A DNA stretch of 64,000 bases from assembly GCA_950295325.1 (NCBI GenBank), contig OX485805.1, positions 23,919,501-23,983,500 on the forward strand. The letters are read 5' to 3'. The position numbers and the translations under genes were made by a program. Below are positions 24,801 through 35,938 of the stretch, in pieces. This DNA is from Polytrichum commune. Lineage: Eukaryota; Streptophyta; Polytrichopsida; Polytrichales; Polytrichaceae. How positions within the stretch are numbered: the stretch's first letter is position 1; each line of letters begins with the position of its first letter. The notes below the pieces were generated by a model, which saw only the letters and a list, made by a program, of their open reading frames with translations, was not told where the DNA came from and made no database searches.

Positions 24801-25256
24801 TCCCCGATCACTGGTACAAAGTGCCCTGGAGTTTCTCACTGGGTCCTCTCCTAGTGCCTGCACAAAAGGGAGGGAAGTGAGAGCAATCATGGACGATCAG
24901 CCTTGCAGCTGAGCTAGCCGGCCGCCCAGCCTCTCCCACGGCTGGGCCTTCTGAATTATGTCTGTCTGTGTGCTTGCCAGTTTCTGCAGATCGGTGTCCC
25001 TTCCACCACCTCTTGGAGGTGCAACAAGATTACATACAACCGGCCTGCACACAAAAGGGGCAGGCATCCATCCATCCGAGACCCTGTCTGTGTGTGTGAG
25101 TGTGTGTGTACAATATGCGGAGGTTCTGGCGACCAGAGCCATAAGAGACTCGAGAGAGCAACACTAAATCTCACTTCATGCAAAGGCACTGACACACCTG
25201 GCATCGTCAATCTTGCAATCTTAGGAGGGTAGTAGTAGTAGTAGTAGGCTTAGGCA
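24801..25256. other. Gene-free stretch
   Basis: Includes a (TG)n-like run near 25084-25110 and a (TAG)n run near 25229-25247. No gene is recognised. Confidence 0.45.
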
Positions 25257-25762
25257 GGGCCACTTCACACACGAGCCAAGAGCCGTGACCATGAAATTGG
25301 GAGAGCCCAAAAGAAAGTGTCGGAAGGTTGTTCCAACACACCTCCAACATCATGTAGTGTGGTCACAGACCTTCAAGTGTAGTGTGAAGTCGTATGTGAC
25401 TGGGCCCTCAACCAAAGGCTATTTCAATGAATATTTTATTCATGCGGGTTCTCATGCATGATAAAATAGAATAAATCAACGGTTATGAACGTGCGGAGTG
25501 CCATGGTCTCCCGGTTTTTGTGTTAGGCCTACCTTCAAGAGGTGGTTTTTTAAAAACAATCTAAGTGACCATGAAACATGATCCATTTGATGCCATGTAG
25601 GAATCCATGTAGACTTTACATCCATCCATCTTGCGTTCACATACTCCGTTGGTCCCTCAAGCGTAGTGTGAAGCCAACTTGGAGCAGCTGCGCCTTTTCC
25701 ACCAACGAGAGTGCTTGAAGTGCAATGAACATAGGCACTCGGTCTCATGTGTGAAGTGGCCC
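25257..25762 (+). mobile_element. Dispersed repeat R2, forward copy with TIR-like ends
   Basis: The left end AGGGCCACTTCACACACGAG is mirrored by the right end 'tcatgtgtgaagtggccct' at about 25744-25762. The inner 430 bp match 1490-1925 in reverse. No transposase is encoded. A convincing target duplication was not found, so this is called a non-autonomous TIR element on end structure alone. Confidence 0.6.
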
Positions 25763-27504
25763 TTACACTGAGGTCCAAGATCAAAGGATACTCAAACCCT
25801 GAGTGATCTTGTTGGTTGAGAGCCAAAAAATTGGACCCCCAAGGAGTTTACACTAGAGTCTGGGGACTGGGTCTAATCCTCCTAGTTTTAGAAACCAATC
25901 TTCTAGCTTGCATTTGATTTTGAGTCCAAACTCCAAAAATGAAATCCATCAAGGGGTGGTGTTTTGAACCCCAATATTTTTAAACATAGACCTTAATGTA
26001 AACCCACCCTTTGTGTCTAATATGGAAAGCTTGACATCATACTATGAGTTGGAGTATATTTCCAACCTCATTTATACCACGCCCACTTGTCACAATTTCT
26101 TACACACATTGTAAGCATTAAAGACATGTGCCAAAGGGCCATAGGCATTGGATGGATGGGTGCCCTCATGTTGGCGCATACCTATATATATCCGTACATT
26201 AAAATGTGCAAGGTATCATGGCCAACAAAGGAGAATATATTGTAATCTACTAATTGAGGTAAATGAGCCTGTTATGGTTAAATTTTCAAATGGTTTGGCC
26301 TCTTCTGATGTGGCAAATAAATACATGAAATAAACCCGGTCGATTATTGGGGAGGGGAGGATGAAAAGCTGATTATTAGTGTAGACAATAGAGTATTGGT
26401 TTTCTACTTTTTAACCAATTCAACTCCTAAATATAGAACTGGGAGCCTGCACCAATCAAGGAATCTTGATGGATCAGCAACCACCTCTATAGGGGGTAGG
26501 TTTTTCCTATTACTCCTGGGTGCAAGCATGGTCAAGTACACAACTCCATTACCCTCTTGCATAGATTTCAGTGGAAGTGTTTCAAAACTATATACTAACT
26601 TTGAATTTCGTGAAGGAAAAAATCATAAACTTTTGATACACACATTGATCTACAAAGCCAAGCAATTTATGTTGACAAATGTTTTCTCAAGAAAAGTCTA
26701 CATATTTTAGGAGACAATGCAAGCAGTGTGCAAGCAGGTAAATTGAACATGTAATTGTCTAAAACTTGTTTAAAATATGATAAAATTACATCAAATTGAT
26801 GTCTTTCTACCAAAAAAATTAAAAAAAATTAATGTTGCCTTCAAGTTTATAATGAATGCAAGGAACATGAAAGAATAAATCCAACTTCAAAATATTTAAG
26901 GTCATGAAACCTATCTCCAAAACCAAATTCAACCATTACCTTTTAAGCAATACTTTTAATGATAAGTTTTGAAGATCTCATCTTGATAATCTATATTGGA
27001 GTACCTAACACCACAACATAAGATGTCAAGAAAACAAAATCCAATTCAACCAACACCTTGCTACTACTTTTAGGCGTTTGACCTGAAAAATCATGGTTTT
27101 AGTATAGCGGACCATACACTTGACCGTGCTTGCTCGCTCGCTCCCTCTCTCCCTCCGTCCTTAAGTGTTAGGAAACCAAACCGCTAAAGTGGGTCAAAAG
27201 ACATTCAAAGGATAGAAACATCTCGTACTCCAATAGTGTGTGAAGTGTGCACTCAGTTAAAAGTGTCATCAATAAATAAAGTGCTCCAGTCATTACCACC
27301 CTCAAACTAGCCAGGCCTGCCAACTATGAGCAGGTTCCTTGATACTTTTGCATCTCACGTACTCAAATCAATTAAGTGTCCTATCCATCTGTCTGTCTGT
27401 CAGTCAGAATCCGCACGTTCTGATCAGGGCTGTGTGGATGGACTTTTCTTTTGCGAGGCTTTTAAGGAACGTGAAATGTTTTTGAGGGCCCGCAAATCTC
27501 GCCC
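25763..27504. other. Gene-free stretch
   Basis: AT-rich sequence with no recognisable exon, RNA gene or bounded element. Confidence 0.5.
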
Positions 27505-27950
27505 AAATGTGAAGGTGATACTAAATTTCTTTACGCTATGAAATTAGTGTCACCGAAAGGTCTGAGAAGAATTGTTCATCTTGGCATTGTTCATTGAAAT
27601 GTTGTTCATTGTTCATAGTAGCACTATTCGTTGAAAGTAGCGATACTATTCATCTTAGCATTGTTTTGTGATAAGCATGTGATTGCATATAGTTTTATTT
27701 TTTTATCGCTCTGCAATATCAAGTGAGTGTGGGAAACTAGTGAAGGTGATACTAAATTTCTTTACGCGATGAAATTAGTGTCATCAAAAGATCTGGAAGA
27801 ATTGCTCATCTAGTCATTGTTCATTGAAAATATTGTTCATAGCAGCACTATTCGTTGAAAGTACACACAGTTCATCTTGGCACTATTTCGTGACAAACAT
27901 GTGTTTGCATATGATTTTTTATTCTATTGCTTTACAATAACCTTAGAGCA
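27505..27950 (+). repeat. Tandem duplication, unit about 232 bp, two copies
   Basis: Both copies start with 'gtgaaggtgatactaaattt' and 'ctttacgc-atgaaattagtg'. They go on through 'gttcattgttcat', 'cactattcgttgaaagta' and 'gtgatttgcatat'-type sequence. Starts are at about 27509 and 27741. Confidence 0.75.
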
Positions 27951-28692
27951 CACATTTATTTTCTTGAAATGTATGATAAACGAGCATGTATACGTGAATT
28001 TTAGAATCACTCAATGATAATTTCAACCCTCACTAATTTTGAGACTTGGCAAATTAGTGCGTGTTTCGGTTATTAATACACATGCACTAATCGGGATAAT
28101 TGGTGTAGTATTCATCACCGACCCAATGCCATAAATGATCTTGTGATAAGGAAAGGTGGTATGGTTAAGTATTTGTTGTTATGTCATGCACTACAAACAT
28201 GTGAGTCTTAGATAATTGACTTGCATCACTGAAACATTATTCTGCACCATTGAAAAATATGAAAAAGCTATCACAGTAGTAGATTTACATTATTCTTCTA
28301 GTGATATGGAACGATTGTCGAGGACTCATATGCTGGTGGTGATAACATATCACTATGGAGATCACATGATCTTACTTTCCAACCATTGAGCTGGTTTACA
28401 TTAGAGACTAGTGATCAACGTTCTTATACATTTATTATACATATTATCTAAATCATCTATTTGTGGGAACTTCTTCTTTAACTAGAAGTGCATGGGGGGG
28501 GGGGGGGGCTGAGATGTAAAACTAGTTCCTTGAAGTGTTAGGGTACAACTAGTTCAACTAGCTAGAAGTGGTAAAAGTTTGAGTGCGATTAACGCAACTA
28601 TCTAGAAGTGCTAGAGGTTTGACTCCAACTAGTTTGACAATTAGTTGGAACTACTAGAAGAAGGGTACAACTAGTTTAACAACTACGCTAAA
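27951..28692. other. Gene-free stretch with a G run
   Basis: A run of about 15 G lies near 28494-28508. Short repeats of 'actagttcaactagctagaa' type follow at 28530-28690. No gene is recognised. Confidence 0.5.
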
Positions 28693-28864
28693 TCTGATAT
28701 TTAGTGTCACTCACTATTTGGAGTACTATATCTTTTTTACTACACCAAGTAAGTTTGTTAATGTTCGAACAATCAATTTGACATTCGTTGGTAAAACAAA
28801 GAAGAGATACATAGTAAATAGATATAGCATTTTGTAATTCCAAATAGTAAATGACACTAAATAT
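28693..28864. mobile_element. MITE, about 172 bp
   Basis: Terminal inverted repeats of about 28 bp: left 'gatatttagtgtcactcact' plus 'atttgga', right 'ttccaaatag' plus 'taaatgacactaaatatc'. The outer 14 bp resemble the R3 ends. A solo left end of the same type is at about 29816-29845. No coding capacity. Confidence 0.7.
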
Positions 28865-28904
28865 CATATTTAGTGTAGTTTGAACTACACCATTTCTGGT
28901 ATTT

Positions 28905-29330
28905 AGTGTCAAATGCGTAATAGTGTCACTTACCCTATTTTGAGGTGTACGTTAGGTTACACTAATGATCAATGACTTCATCATTAGTGTCAACTCATGT
29001 AAACTTGGCTATTCATGTGTGCTTACTAATATCTTGGCATGTGAGTATGTTCAATAGCGTTATTAGGTGTACACCAATGATCTACAACTTGACTAGATTG
29101 TACACGAATGACCCTTGACATTGGTAGGCTCAAGAATACCTTCCCTTTGCATACCAAAACGCAAAACTATTATCTCAAGCACCCCAATGTGCTACACTAA
29201 ATGTCATAATATAAATCATCTCTCACTTTAAAACGTTATGTATTGTGACAAATAGTGTCATCCTGATAAGTACTAGATGTGACACTTTGAGACCTCTAGG
29301 CATCTAGTTTAAGCCTTCACAAATCTATTA
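28905..29330 (-). mobile_element. Dispersed element R3, reversed and truncated
   Basis: Starts with the R3 end 'ggtatttagtgtcaaatgcg' and follows 7281-7979 in reverse through 'ctctaggcatctagtttaag'. It then stops about 30 bp before the expected second end. It lacks the SINE found in the other copy, and the un-duplicated target (GTCATAAT) lies at 29203-29210. Confidence 0.7.
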
Positions 29331-29333
29331 AAC

Positions 29334-29408
29334 ATGGAGGGGCGGTGTTTTTTTGTCTACGACCGAAAGACAATTCCAGCCGTAGAAAAGCCCGCCCCTC
29401 CCATGCAT
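29334..29408. repeat. GC-rich palindrome, about 75 bp
   Basis: 'catggaggggcgg' at the left is mirrored by 'ccgcccctcccatg' at the right. Between them 'ctacgaccgaaagac' pairs loosely with 'ccagccgtag'. A compact hairpin directly next to the truncated end of R3. Confidence 0.6.
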
Positions 29409-30479
29409 GCAGCATTGCTCCTCTCAAGAACTTCATAATGTTGCACCCAGTCTACATATAAGGAGAGTAGCCCAAGTTAGCTACATAGTTCCCCATTGAG
29501 AGAAGCTTGGAAGGGCTAATATTACATGTTCCCAATGGGTGTTTTCCAAATAGCCTCCTATTTTGGGTTCTCAAAAATAGCCATTCCAAAAGGAAAGGTT
29601 AACCCAAGTTCCCATCAATATTTCCCAATATAGGTGCCCATTGAAAATTGACTGCATCCTTCAGTACATATAAATATGTCTTGCTATCTAGCGAACATGA
29701 ATAAAAACAAGATACTCCAAAAAGTAAACTTGCATGTCTCATTGTTATCCCTGAATTTTATCCATTCATTTGTCTTCTATGAACTTTTCAACTAGAATAT
29801 GACTGCATTGAATGTTATATTTAGCGTCACTTACTATTTGGAATTATGCCAAATTAAAACTAACTTAACCCAACATTACACATGCAACATCAAAAATAAG
29901 AAGATTGAAGTGCTTTTAGAATTGTCGTCACATGAGCTTTATTCTCAAGAAGAGATTTAAAGTATCATTGACAATCATTAATGTAAAATGAACAATCCAC
30001 CGTATTTTTTTAGAAATTCAACGGATTTTGCAACATGGCAGTGACATGGAATTTCGCATGTCCAGAAATCGATAATGTTTGGTGGTTAGCCGGACTTTGT
30101 GGTGAGAGTACCCAAAGAGATTGTCTCAATGGAAAATAACGGTGGCCACGTCATAAAAAAGTCCATTGTCAACCAATCTTATTTCTAGAAATACATCAAT
30201 GCGCTCTATATTTATCCATCAAAATTCTAACTAGACATTTATTAAATTATGTCCATTAAAAACAACTACGTCTAGGTGTAAGTTCGCTTTATACTATGAC
30301 GCTTTAAAAATGTGACATGGATTTCTCTCCTTCATGGTCTTTGGATGCTGACCATGACGATGATAAGTGACAACCCAATTTCTTCTCGTGATCACTGGTC
30401 ACGTGTGTAAAATCACCCTTAGATGGTTACAAAAGCTACGAAGATGGATATAAAAGTGATAAACAGTTTAATAGTTGTC
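29409..30479. other. Gene-free stretch with a short R2-like relic
   Basis: Around 30275-30422 the ends 'aagttcgctttatactatg' and 'cacgtgtgtaaaatcaccct' resemble the R2 ends, enclosing only about 110 bp. Otherwise nothing is recognised. Confidence 0.45.
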
Positions 30480-31890
30480 CTAGAGTTTCAAAAGCTCCTT
30501 GACACATGTTTATGGCCCCACACATAAATTAGTAATGCTTCAAACCTTTGTTTCCGATCGGAGTTAATTATGCAATAACTGAAAAGTACCATGGAATCTA
30601 TGGAACATTTTTTTTTCTTTCTAATCAATCAAGAAACCCTGTAAAAGGTCAGAACATGTAACCGGTGCAACTCCGAAACACATGGATTGTGACTAGGATC
30701 ATGCCTGAAAATCTACCCAGGACACTGAGATGAGGAACAGAGACGGAAGTGATGGCAGAAAAACATCATGATTTTGCACAGGCGAAAAAAGCGTCGTCTG
30801 CGAAGCTGATCCACTTCCCTCCTGTATTGGGATTTGCAATTTGCTCCTTGACACAGGTTTATGGCCCCACACAAAGTTTGGTAATGCTTAAAACCCTTGT
30901 TTCCTATCGGAGTTAAGAATGCAATAACTGAAAGATTACCATGGAATCTATGGAACACATTTTTCTTCTTCTAATCAATCAAGAAACCCCGTAAAAGGTC
31001 AGAACATGTAACCGGTGCGACTCGGAAACACATGGATCGTGACTACGGTGGTGCTCAGAAACCTACCCTGGGACTCTGAGATGGGGAACCGAGACAGAAG
31101 TGGTGGCAGAGGAGAAACACCATCATAATTTCGCACAGGTGAAAAAAAGCATCTGCTGCGAAGCTGATCCACTTCCCTCCTGCATTGGGATTTGCAATTT
31201 GCTCCTTGACACAGGTTTATGGCCCCACACAAAGTTTGGTAATGCTGAAAACCCTTGTTTCCGATCGGAGATAATAATGCAACAACTGAAAAATTACCAT
31301 GGAATCTATGGAACATTTTTTCTTCTTCTAATCAATCAAGAAATCCCGGAAAAGATCAGAACACGTCACCAGTGGGACTCGGAAACACACGGATTGTGAC
31401 TAAGGTGGTGCCCAGAAATCTACCCTGGAACAATGAGACGAGGACCAGAGACGGAAGTGGTGGCAGAGGAGAACAACCATCATAATTTCGCACAGGCAAA
31501 AATAAGCGTCTGCTGTGAAGCTGATCCACTTCCTCCTGTATTGGGATTTGCAATCTGCTCCTTGACACAGGTTTGTGGCCCCACAATGCTCAAAACCTTT
31601 GTTTCCGATCGGAGTTAAACTGAAAAATTACCATGGAATCTATGGAACCTATTTTTTCTTTCTAATCAATCAAGAAACCCTGGCAAAGGTCAGAACATGT
31701 AACCGGTGGGACTCGGAAACACACGGATCGTGACTAGGGTGGTGCCCAGATATCTACCCTGGAACACTGAGACGAGGACCGGAGACGGAAGTGATGGCAG
31801 AGGAGAAACACCATCATAATTTCGCACAGGCGCAAAAAAGCGTCTGCTGCGAAGCTGATCCACTTCCTCCTGCATTGGGATTTGCGATTT
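30480..31890 (+). repeat. Tandem array, unit about 355 bp, nearly four copies
   Basis: Units share 'ctccttgacacaggtttatg', 'gccccacacaaagtttggta', 'tttccgatcggagttaa', 'ttaccatggaatctatggaa', 'aacatgtaaccggtgg' and 'gaagctgatccacttcc'. The last motif falls near 30806, 31161, 31517 and 31855. Short frames persist on both strands because the units are similar. None resembles a known protein. It is followed by a CTG-rich run (31898-31925). Confidence 0.8.
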
Positions 31891-32076
31891 GCACCGCCGG
31901 CTGCTGCTGCTGCTCCTGCTGCTCGTGGTGTCAGGGTGCAGGCGATCGAGCTTCACTGCCTCACTGCCTCACTGCCCCTGATGCCCTGCCATTGTCGGTT
32001 GCCAGGATGTGCATTGCGCTGGCAGAGGAGTCCGCACTTGCAGGCCCCGCACTCACTAAAGTTAGGTAGTGCCCAC

Positions 32077-32607
32077 ACGAATGAAGAACGGGAAGAATCG
32101 AGCGCTACACTAACGATTACCAATTAGTGAGGGAGGGTGGTACCCAATTCAAGTCACACGCACAATCTAGCCGAATCTTAAAGTTACCGAGGGCTGAAAA
32201 GTTGCTACCAAGTGACACTAAGTTCACGAATACATGCCGGTTTATCATAGGTTTCAAGAAAGTTAATGTGTGCTTGTGATTAGTGCGTGCCACATCCTTG
32301 TCAGTGAATCATGCCAAGTGCCAGTACTTTCAATTAATAATGTTGAGTGAATGAAGAATGGGAAGAATCGAGCACTACACTAATGATACCAATTAGTGAG
32401 GGTGGGTGGTACCAAATTCAAGTCACACGCACAATCTAGCCGAATCTGAAAGTTTTCAAGGGCTGGTAGTTGCTACTAAGTGACACTAAGTTCATGAATA
32501 CATGTTGGTTTACCATAGGTTTCAAGAAAGTTAATGTGTGCTTGTGATTAGTGCGTGCCACATCCTTGTCAGTGAATCGTGCCAAGTGCCAGTACTCTCA
32601 ATTAATA
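32077..32607 (+). repeat. Tandem duplication, unit about 266 bp, two copies
   Basis: Both copies hold 'gaatgaagaa-gggaagaatc', 'ccaattagtgaggg', 'tcaagtcacacgcacaatct', 'aagtgacactaagttca' and 'gtgcgtgccacatccttgtc'. They start near 32079 and 32348. Similarity is high, so the event is relatively recent. Confidence 0.8.
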
Positions 32608-32709
32608 GTGCCAAGTGCAGGGATAAACAATGCTTCCTAGATCTTTTGGTGGCACTAGTTTCCCACGCTCGCTATTTCCCACTCTCAAATAATTCGTATG
32701 TTTAGTGCA

Positions 32710-32890
32710 GTTACAGATGAACCGGTTGAAGTTCAAGGCGTCATGAAAATTACTGATCATTCTAGAGGAATCTACAGGAACACGCCTCAAACTAATCAAG
32801 GAAACCCCGAAAGATCGCAACATGTAACCGGTGGGACTTGGAAATTACACTCGGATCGCGACCGATGATGCCCGAAAATCTCCCCGGGCA
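32710..32890 (+). repeat. Dispersed repeat R5, second unit
   Basis: Runs from 'gatgaaccggttgaagttca' to 'catgtaaccggtgggacttg' and 'gcccgaaaatctcccc'. It matches 24600-24800 in the same orientation. Confidence 0.55.
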
Positions 32891-34752
32891 TGGCATGGTG
32901 GCCAACATGGCCGGCAACTGAACTGCGGCGATCTCTCATATCTTAGCTTTATACATTCGAATTGCATGCTTCTGCCAGCACTTGGTCTGATGGGCAGAGA
33001 GATTTTGTCAGAACTGCTTCCCGAGGTCCATGATTGGGGGAATTTGTCCCCGGTTCTTTATATTCGCTCACACTTATATCAAAGCCCTGCCCCCCCGCCA
33101 CTTGCAGCACAGTTGCTACATAACATTCTTCAGCTCATGTCCACCAGTTGGTGGGGGCTGGACCCGTGGATTGATATTCTAGGATCGATGGTGCATGGTT
33201 TGCATCTTGCAGGAGTTTTGTATTGACGCTGAAGCCACTTGGGACAAATGAGGTGCAAATGTCGTGACTTCATTCATTGTCGCTACTCATCAGATTTGTT
33301 GATTTCGTTGGTCGACACTTTAACAAGCCGCAAAATCATTATTCATTATGAGCCAGCAAACGGTTGTGTGTTACTGAAAGATGTTGTGACAGCAAGGTCA
33401 TCTTGACCTTGAGCCTGACCTCATCTCTGATCTCAATACCCCGATATCTCAATATGAGATGATAAGGTAAGTTGAGGTCGGGAGGCATTCCCATCCCCAC
33501 CTCAATAGGTTCAATGGGATTGATGTCGGTTTGATTAGCCTCCTCTAGCTTCGGTTTGGACGAACGAACGTATATTTGTTCTTTGTTGGATGTTTAAACT
33601 CTTGCTAGGAACCAGTGTACAGGTTGGTTCGCCCCAGTACTCTAGCTTCAATAGAAGGTACAATTCTTCATCTCAAAGCGATCTTGGGGGTGGTCTTGGA
33701 TCAGCAACACAAATGGCTAGGGTGGGAGGGTGTTTTGTGAAGCCCAACTTGTAGTCATTAAACATCCATGGCGATGAGCCCCAACAACAGTCACGTATCG
33801 GCACGGCAACCAATCTATTCATAGTGCATGCAGTTGGACATGTTTACTCTAGTGCCTGACATTTATTAATCCAATGCATTCAGCCGCACCGGAGCCGGAA
33901 ATTGATGCACAAAACTTGCTAGAATTATCGGAGTTGGAGAGGCTATATGCATGCACTAGTAGGTGGTACCGGACAACTAGTGGGGTGTATTTGGCAGGTT
34001 CAAGTCAACACTTTCCATGGGATCATGTTGGGGTCACCGTCAGAGCGCTCAATGGGAATGCACTAAGTGAACAACTAACCCCAAAGTGTGAACCTACCTT
34101 ATGGTGGGTTTACATTAGGGTCCAACTTCAAAAAACTTGGTGTCCAAAACGGGCCCTTTGTGGACCTTATTTACAGACTAAAGATTCGACCCAACTTGAA
34201 CTTAGAATAGTTTTTTTTTATTCAATGAGAGTGTGATACAAATTTTTGGTCATGATGTATAACTTTTTGAATTTTGACAAAATTTGTGCTCCAAATGGAA
34301 GTTAGAATGCCGAATGAATGAGAAAATAGGAAGTTAGTGACTAATTAGTAGAAATGAGTAAGAAGTGAATTCTTTTCACCCACCTAAACTAAATATTAGG
34401 ACGGGAGAGTCGAATGGGCGGGGCCATATACATGTGATCAAAATAAAGAGACTCAGAAGATCAGGATATGGGCAGACCTACTAGCAAGGGAGATTTGTCT
34501 AATTGATAAGGACCATAGGCAGTGTGTGTGTGTGCAGAATCTCATTCACCTCTCGGGAAGAGAGTACATTTTGGGCCTTCTTCAAGGGATGTTTCAGGTG
34601 TATAAAGAGAGCATTTTCTGGGTGTGAAACCCTAGTTCTGTAAACAACACCCCTTTATGATATAAAAGTGTGATGTACATTTCCACATCTCTCAATGTGT
34701 GTCTTATTCTTGTGACTTGCAAGGTTCTTAGTGAGGACAGTCCATTCAATAA
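32891..34752. other. Gene-free stretch
   Basis: No exon of a known family is recognised. A 131-codon frame (32831-33226, +) and a 120-codon frame (33874-34236, +) show no domain, splice context or codon pattern that would support a gene. Confidence 0.45.
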
Positions 34753-34914
34753 ACACCATATTCGAAATTTTGGGAAAATTCCATGATTTTGGGAAAATAC
34801 AGTGTAGGTTGAGTCGACCTAAAATGTACCCACTGGGTACATTTTAGATCGACTCCACCTAAACTGTCATCAAATTGGGAGACTGGAAATCTCCCAAAAT
34901 TTCGAATATGGTGT
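34753..34914. mobile_element. Foldback MITE with TAA target duplication
   Basis: The left arm ACACCATATTCGAAATTTTG and the right arm, mirrored, are nearly identical at the tips. The inner arms 'gagtcgacctaaaatgtacc' and 'ggtacattttagatcgactc' also pair. It is flanked by TAA on both sides (34750-34752 and 34915-34917), which suits the PIF/Harbinger (Tourist-like) class. Length is 162 bp. No coding capacity. Confidence 0.75.
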
Positions 34915-34977
34915 TAATACCATTCAGAGGATATTGTGTAAGTGTTGGTTAGTGGCTAAATCACAAGGGAAATTATG

Positions 34978-35325
34978 CTCGGGGGGGGGGGGGGGGGTAG
35001 TCATTGGTTGGAGTAGCAATATACGTGCGAACAAATGATAGGGTATTTTAAAAACATGGGGGCAAAAAATTATAATTGGACTTAAGAGTAATATAGGGTA
35101 TCAAAAATGACACTGGACATCTTTAAAGTACTATAGGGTATGGAATAATAGGTAATTTGGAATTATAAGTAATGCAAGCCATTTTTTTATTAACCCAAAG
35201 TAGAAATTTACATAATGATAGCATGTGAAAAAAAGAAGAGAATTGAAAGTAATACCCCCCTATAAAATAGTGGTTGTTCGCACCTATATCCTTAACTTTT
35301 TAACACACTGCCCCCCCCCCCCGAG
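34978..35325. mobile_element. Non-autonomous TIR element with G-run/C-run ends, copy 1
   Basis: The left end is CTC followed by 17 G; the right end is a run of 12 C followed by GAG. The 8-bp direct repeat AAATTATG flanks it (34970-34977 and 35326-35333). An 8-bp duplication suggests hAT-like mobilisation. The inside has 'tcattggttggagtagcaat' and 'tagggtatcaaaaatg' and no coding capacity. It is nearly identical to the copy at 35595-35931. Confidence 0.8.
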
Positions 35326-35333
35326 AAATTATG

Positions 35334-35594
35334 CCATATACCTTGCTCGTGAAGAGTAAGAGTTTCCTTATTTCTACATGTGTCAAGTTGTGAGAGAAAG
35401 GAGTGAAATCCCATAATTCTTATGCATTACCAGAGTAGGAACCAACGTTGTGCATATTCTTCATCCTTGGTTGATATGTCGGAGGACATGAAATAGGATG
35501 ACATGTTCAGTGCAACCTCCTTCTAATAATTCACCTCAACATTTTGATGAGTTTATTTAACCTGTGAAAGGAATGAATCTGTATGTGGCACCCA
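35334..35594. other. Spacer between the two G-run elements
   Basis: About 260 bp with no recognisable feature. Confidence 0.4.
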
Positions 35595-35931
35595 CTCGGG
35601 GGGGTAGTCATTGGTTGGAGTAGCAATATACGTGCGAACAAATGATAGGGTATTTTAAAAACATGAGGGCAAAAAATTATAAACGGACTTAAGAGTAATA
35701 TAGGGTATCAAAAATGGCACTGGACATCTTTAAAGTACTATAGGGTATGGAAAAATAGGTAATTTGGAATTATAAGTAATGCAAGATATTTTTCTATTAA
35801 CCCAAAGTAGAAATTTACATAATGATAGCATGTGAAAAAAAGAAGAGAATTGAAAGTAATACCCCCCTATAAAATAGTGGTTGTTCGCACCTATATTCTT
35901 AACTTTTTAACACACTGCCCCCCCCCCCGAG
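35595..35931. mobile_element. Non-autonomous TIR element with G-run/C-run ends, copy 2
   Basis: Same inner sequence and orientation as 34978-35325, with only a few substitutions. The left end is CTC plus 7 G and the right end 11 C plus GAG. Flanked by GCACCCA (35588-35594 and 35932-35938). The different target repeat shows independent insertion rather than tandem duplication. Confidence 0.8.
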
Positions 35932-35938
35932 GCACCCA

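Noticed and set aside
31898-31925. CTG-rich run as a possible coding polyleucine or poly-Ala tract
   Set aside because: A short simple-sequence tract at the end of a tandem array with no flanking exon features.
34978-35931. G/C-run elements as one locally duplicated segment
   Set aside because: Each copy has a different flanking direct repeat and the spacer is not duplicated, so independent insertion explains them better.
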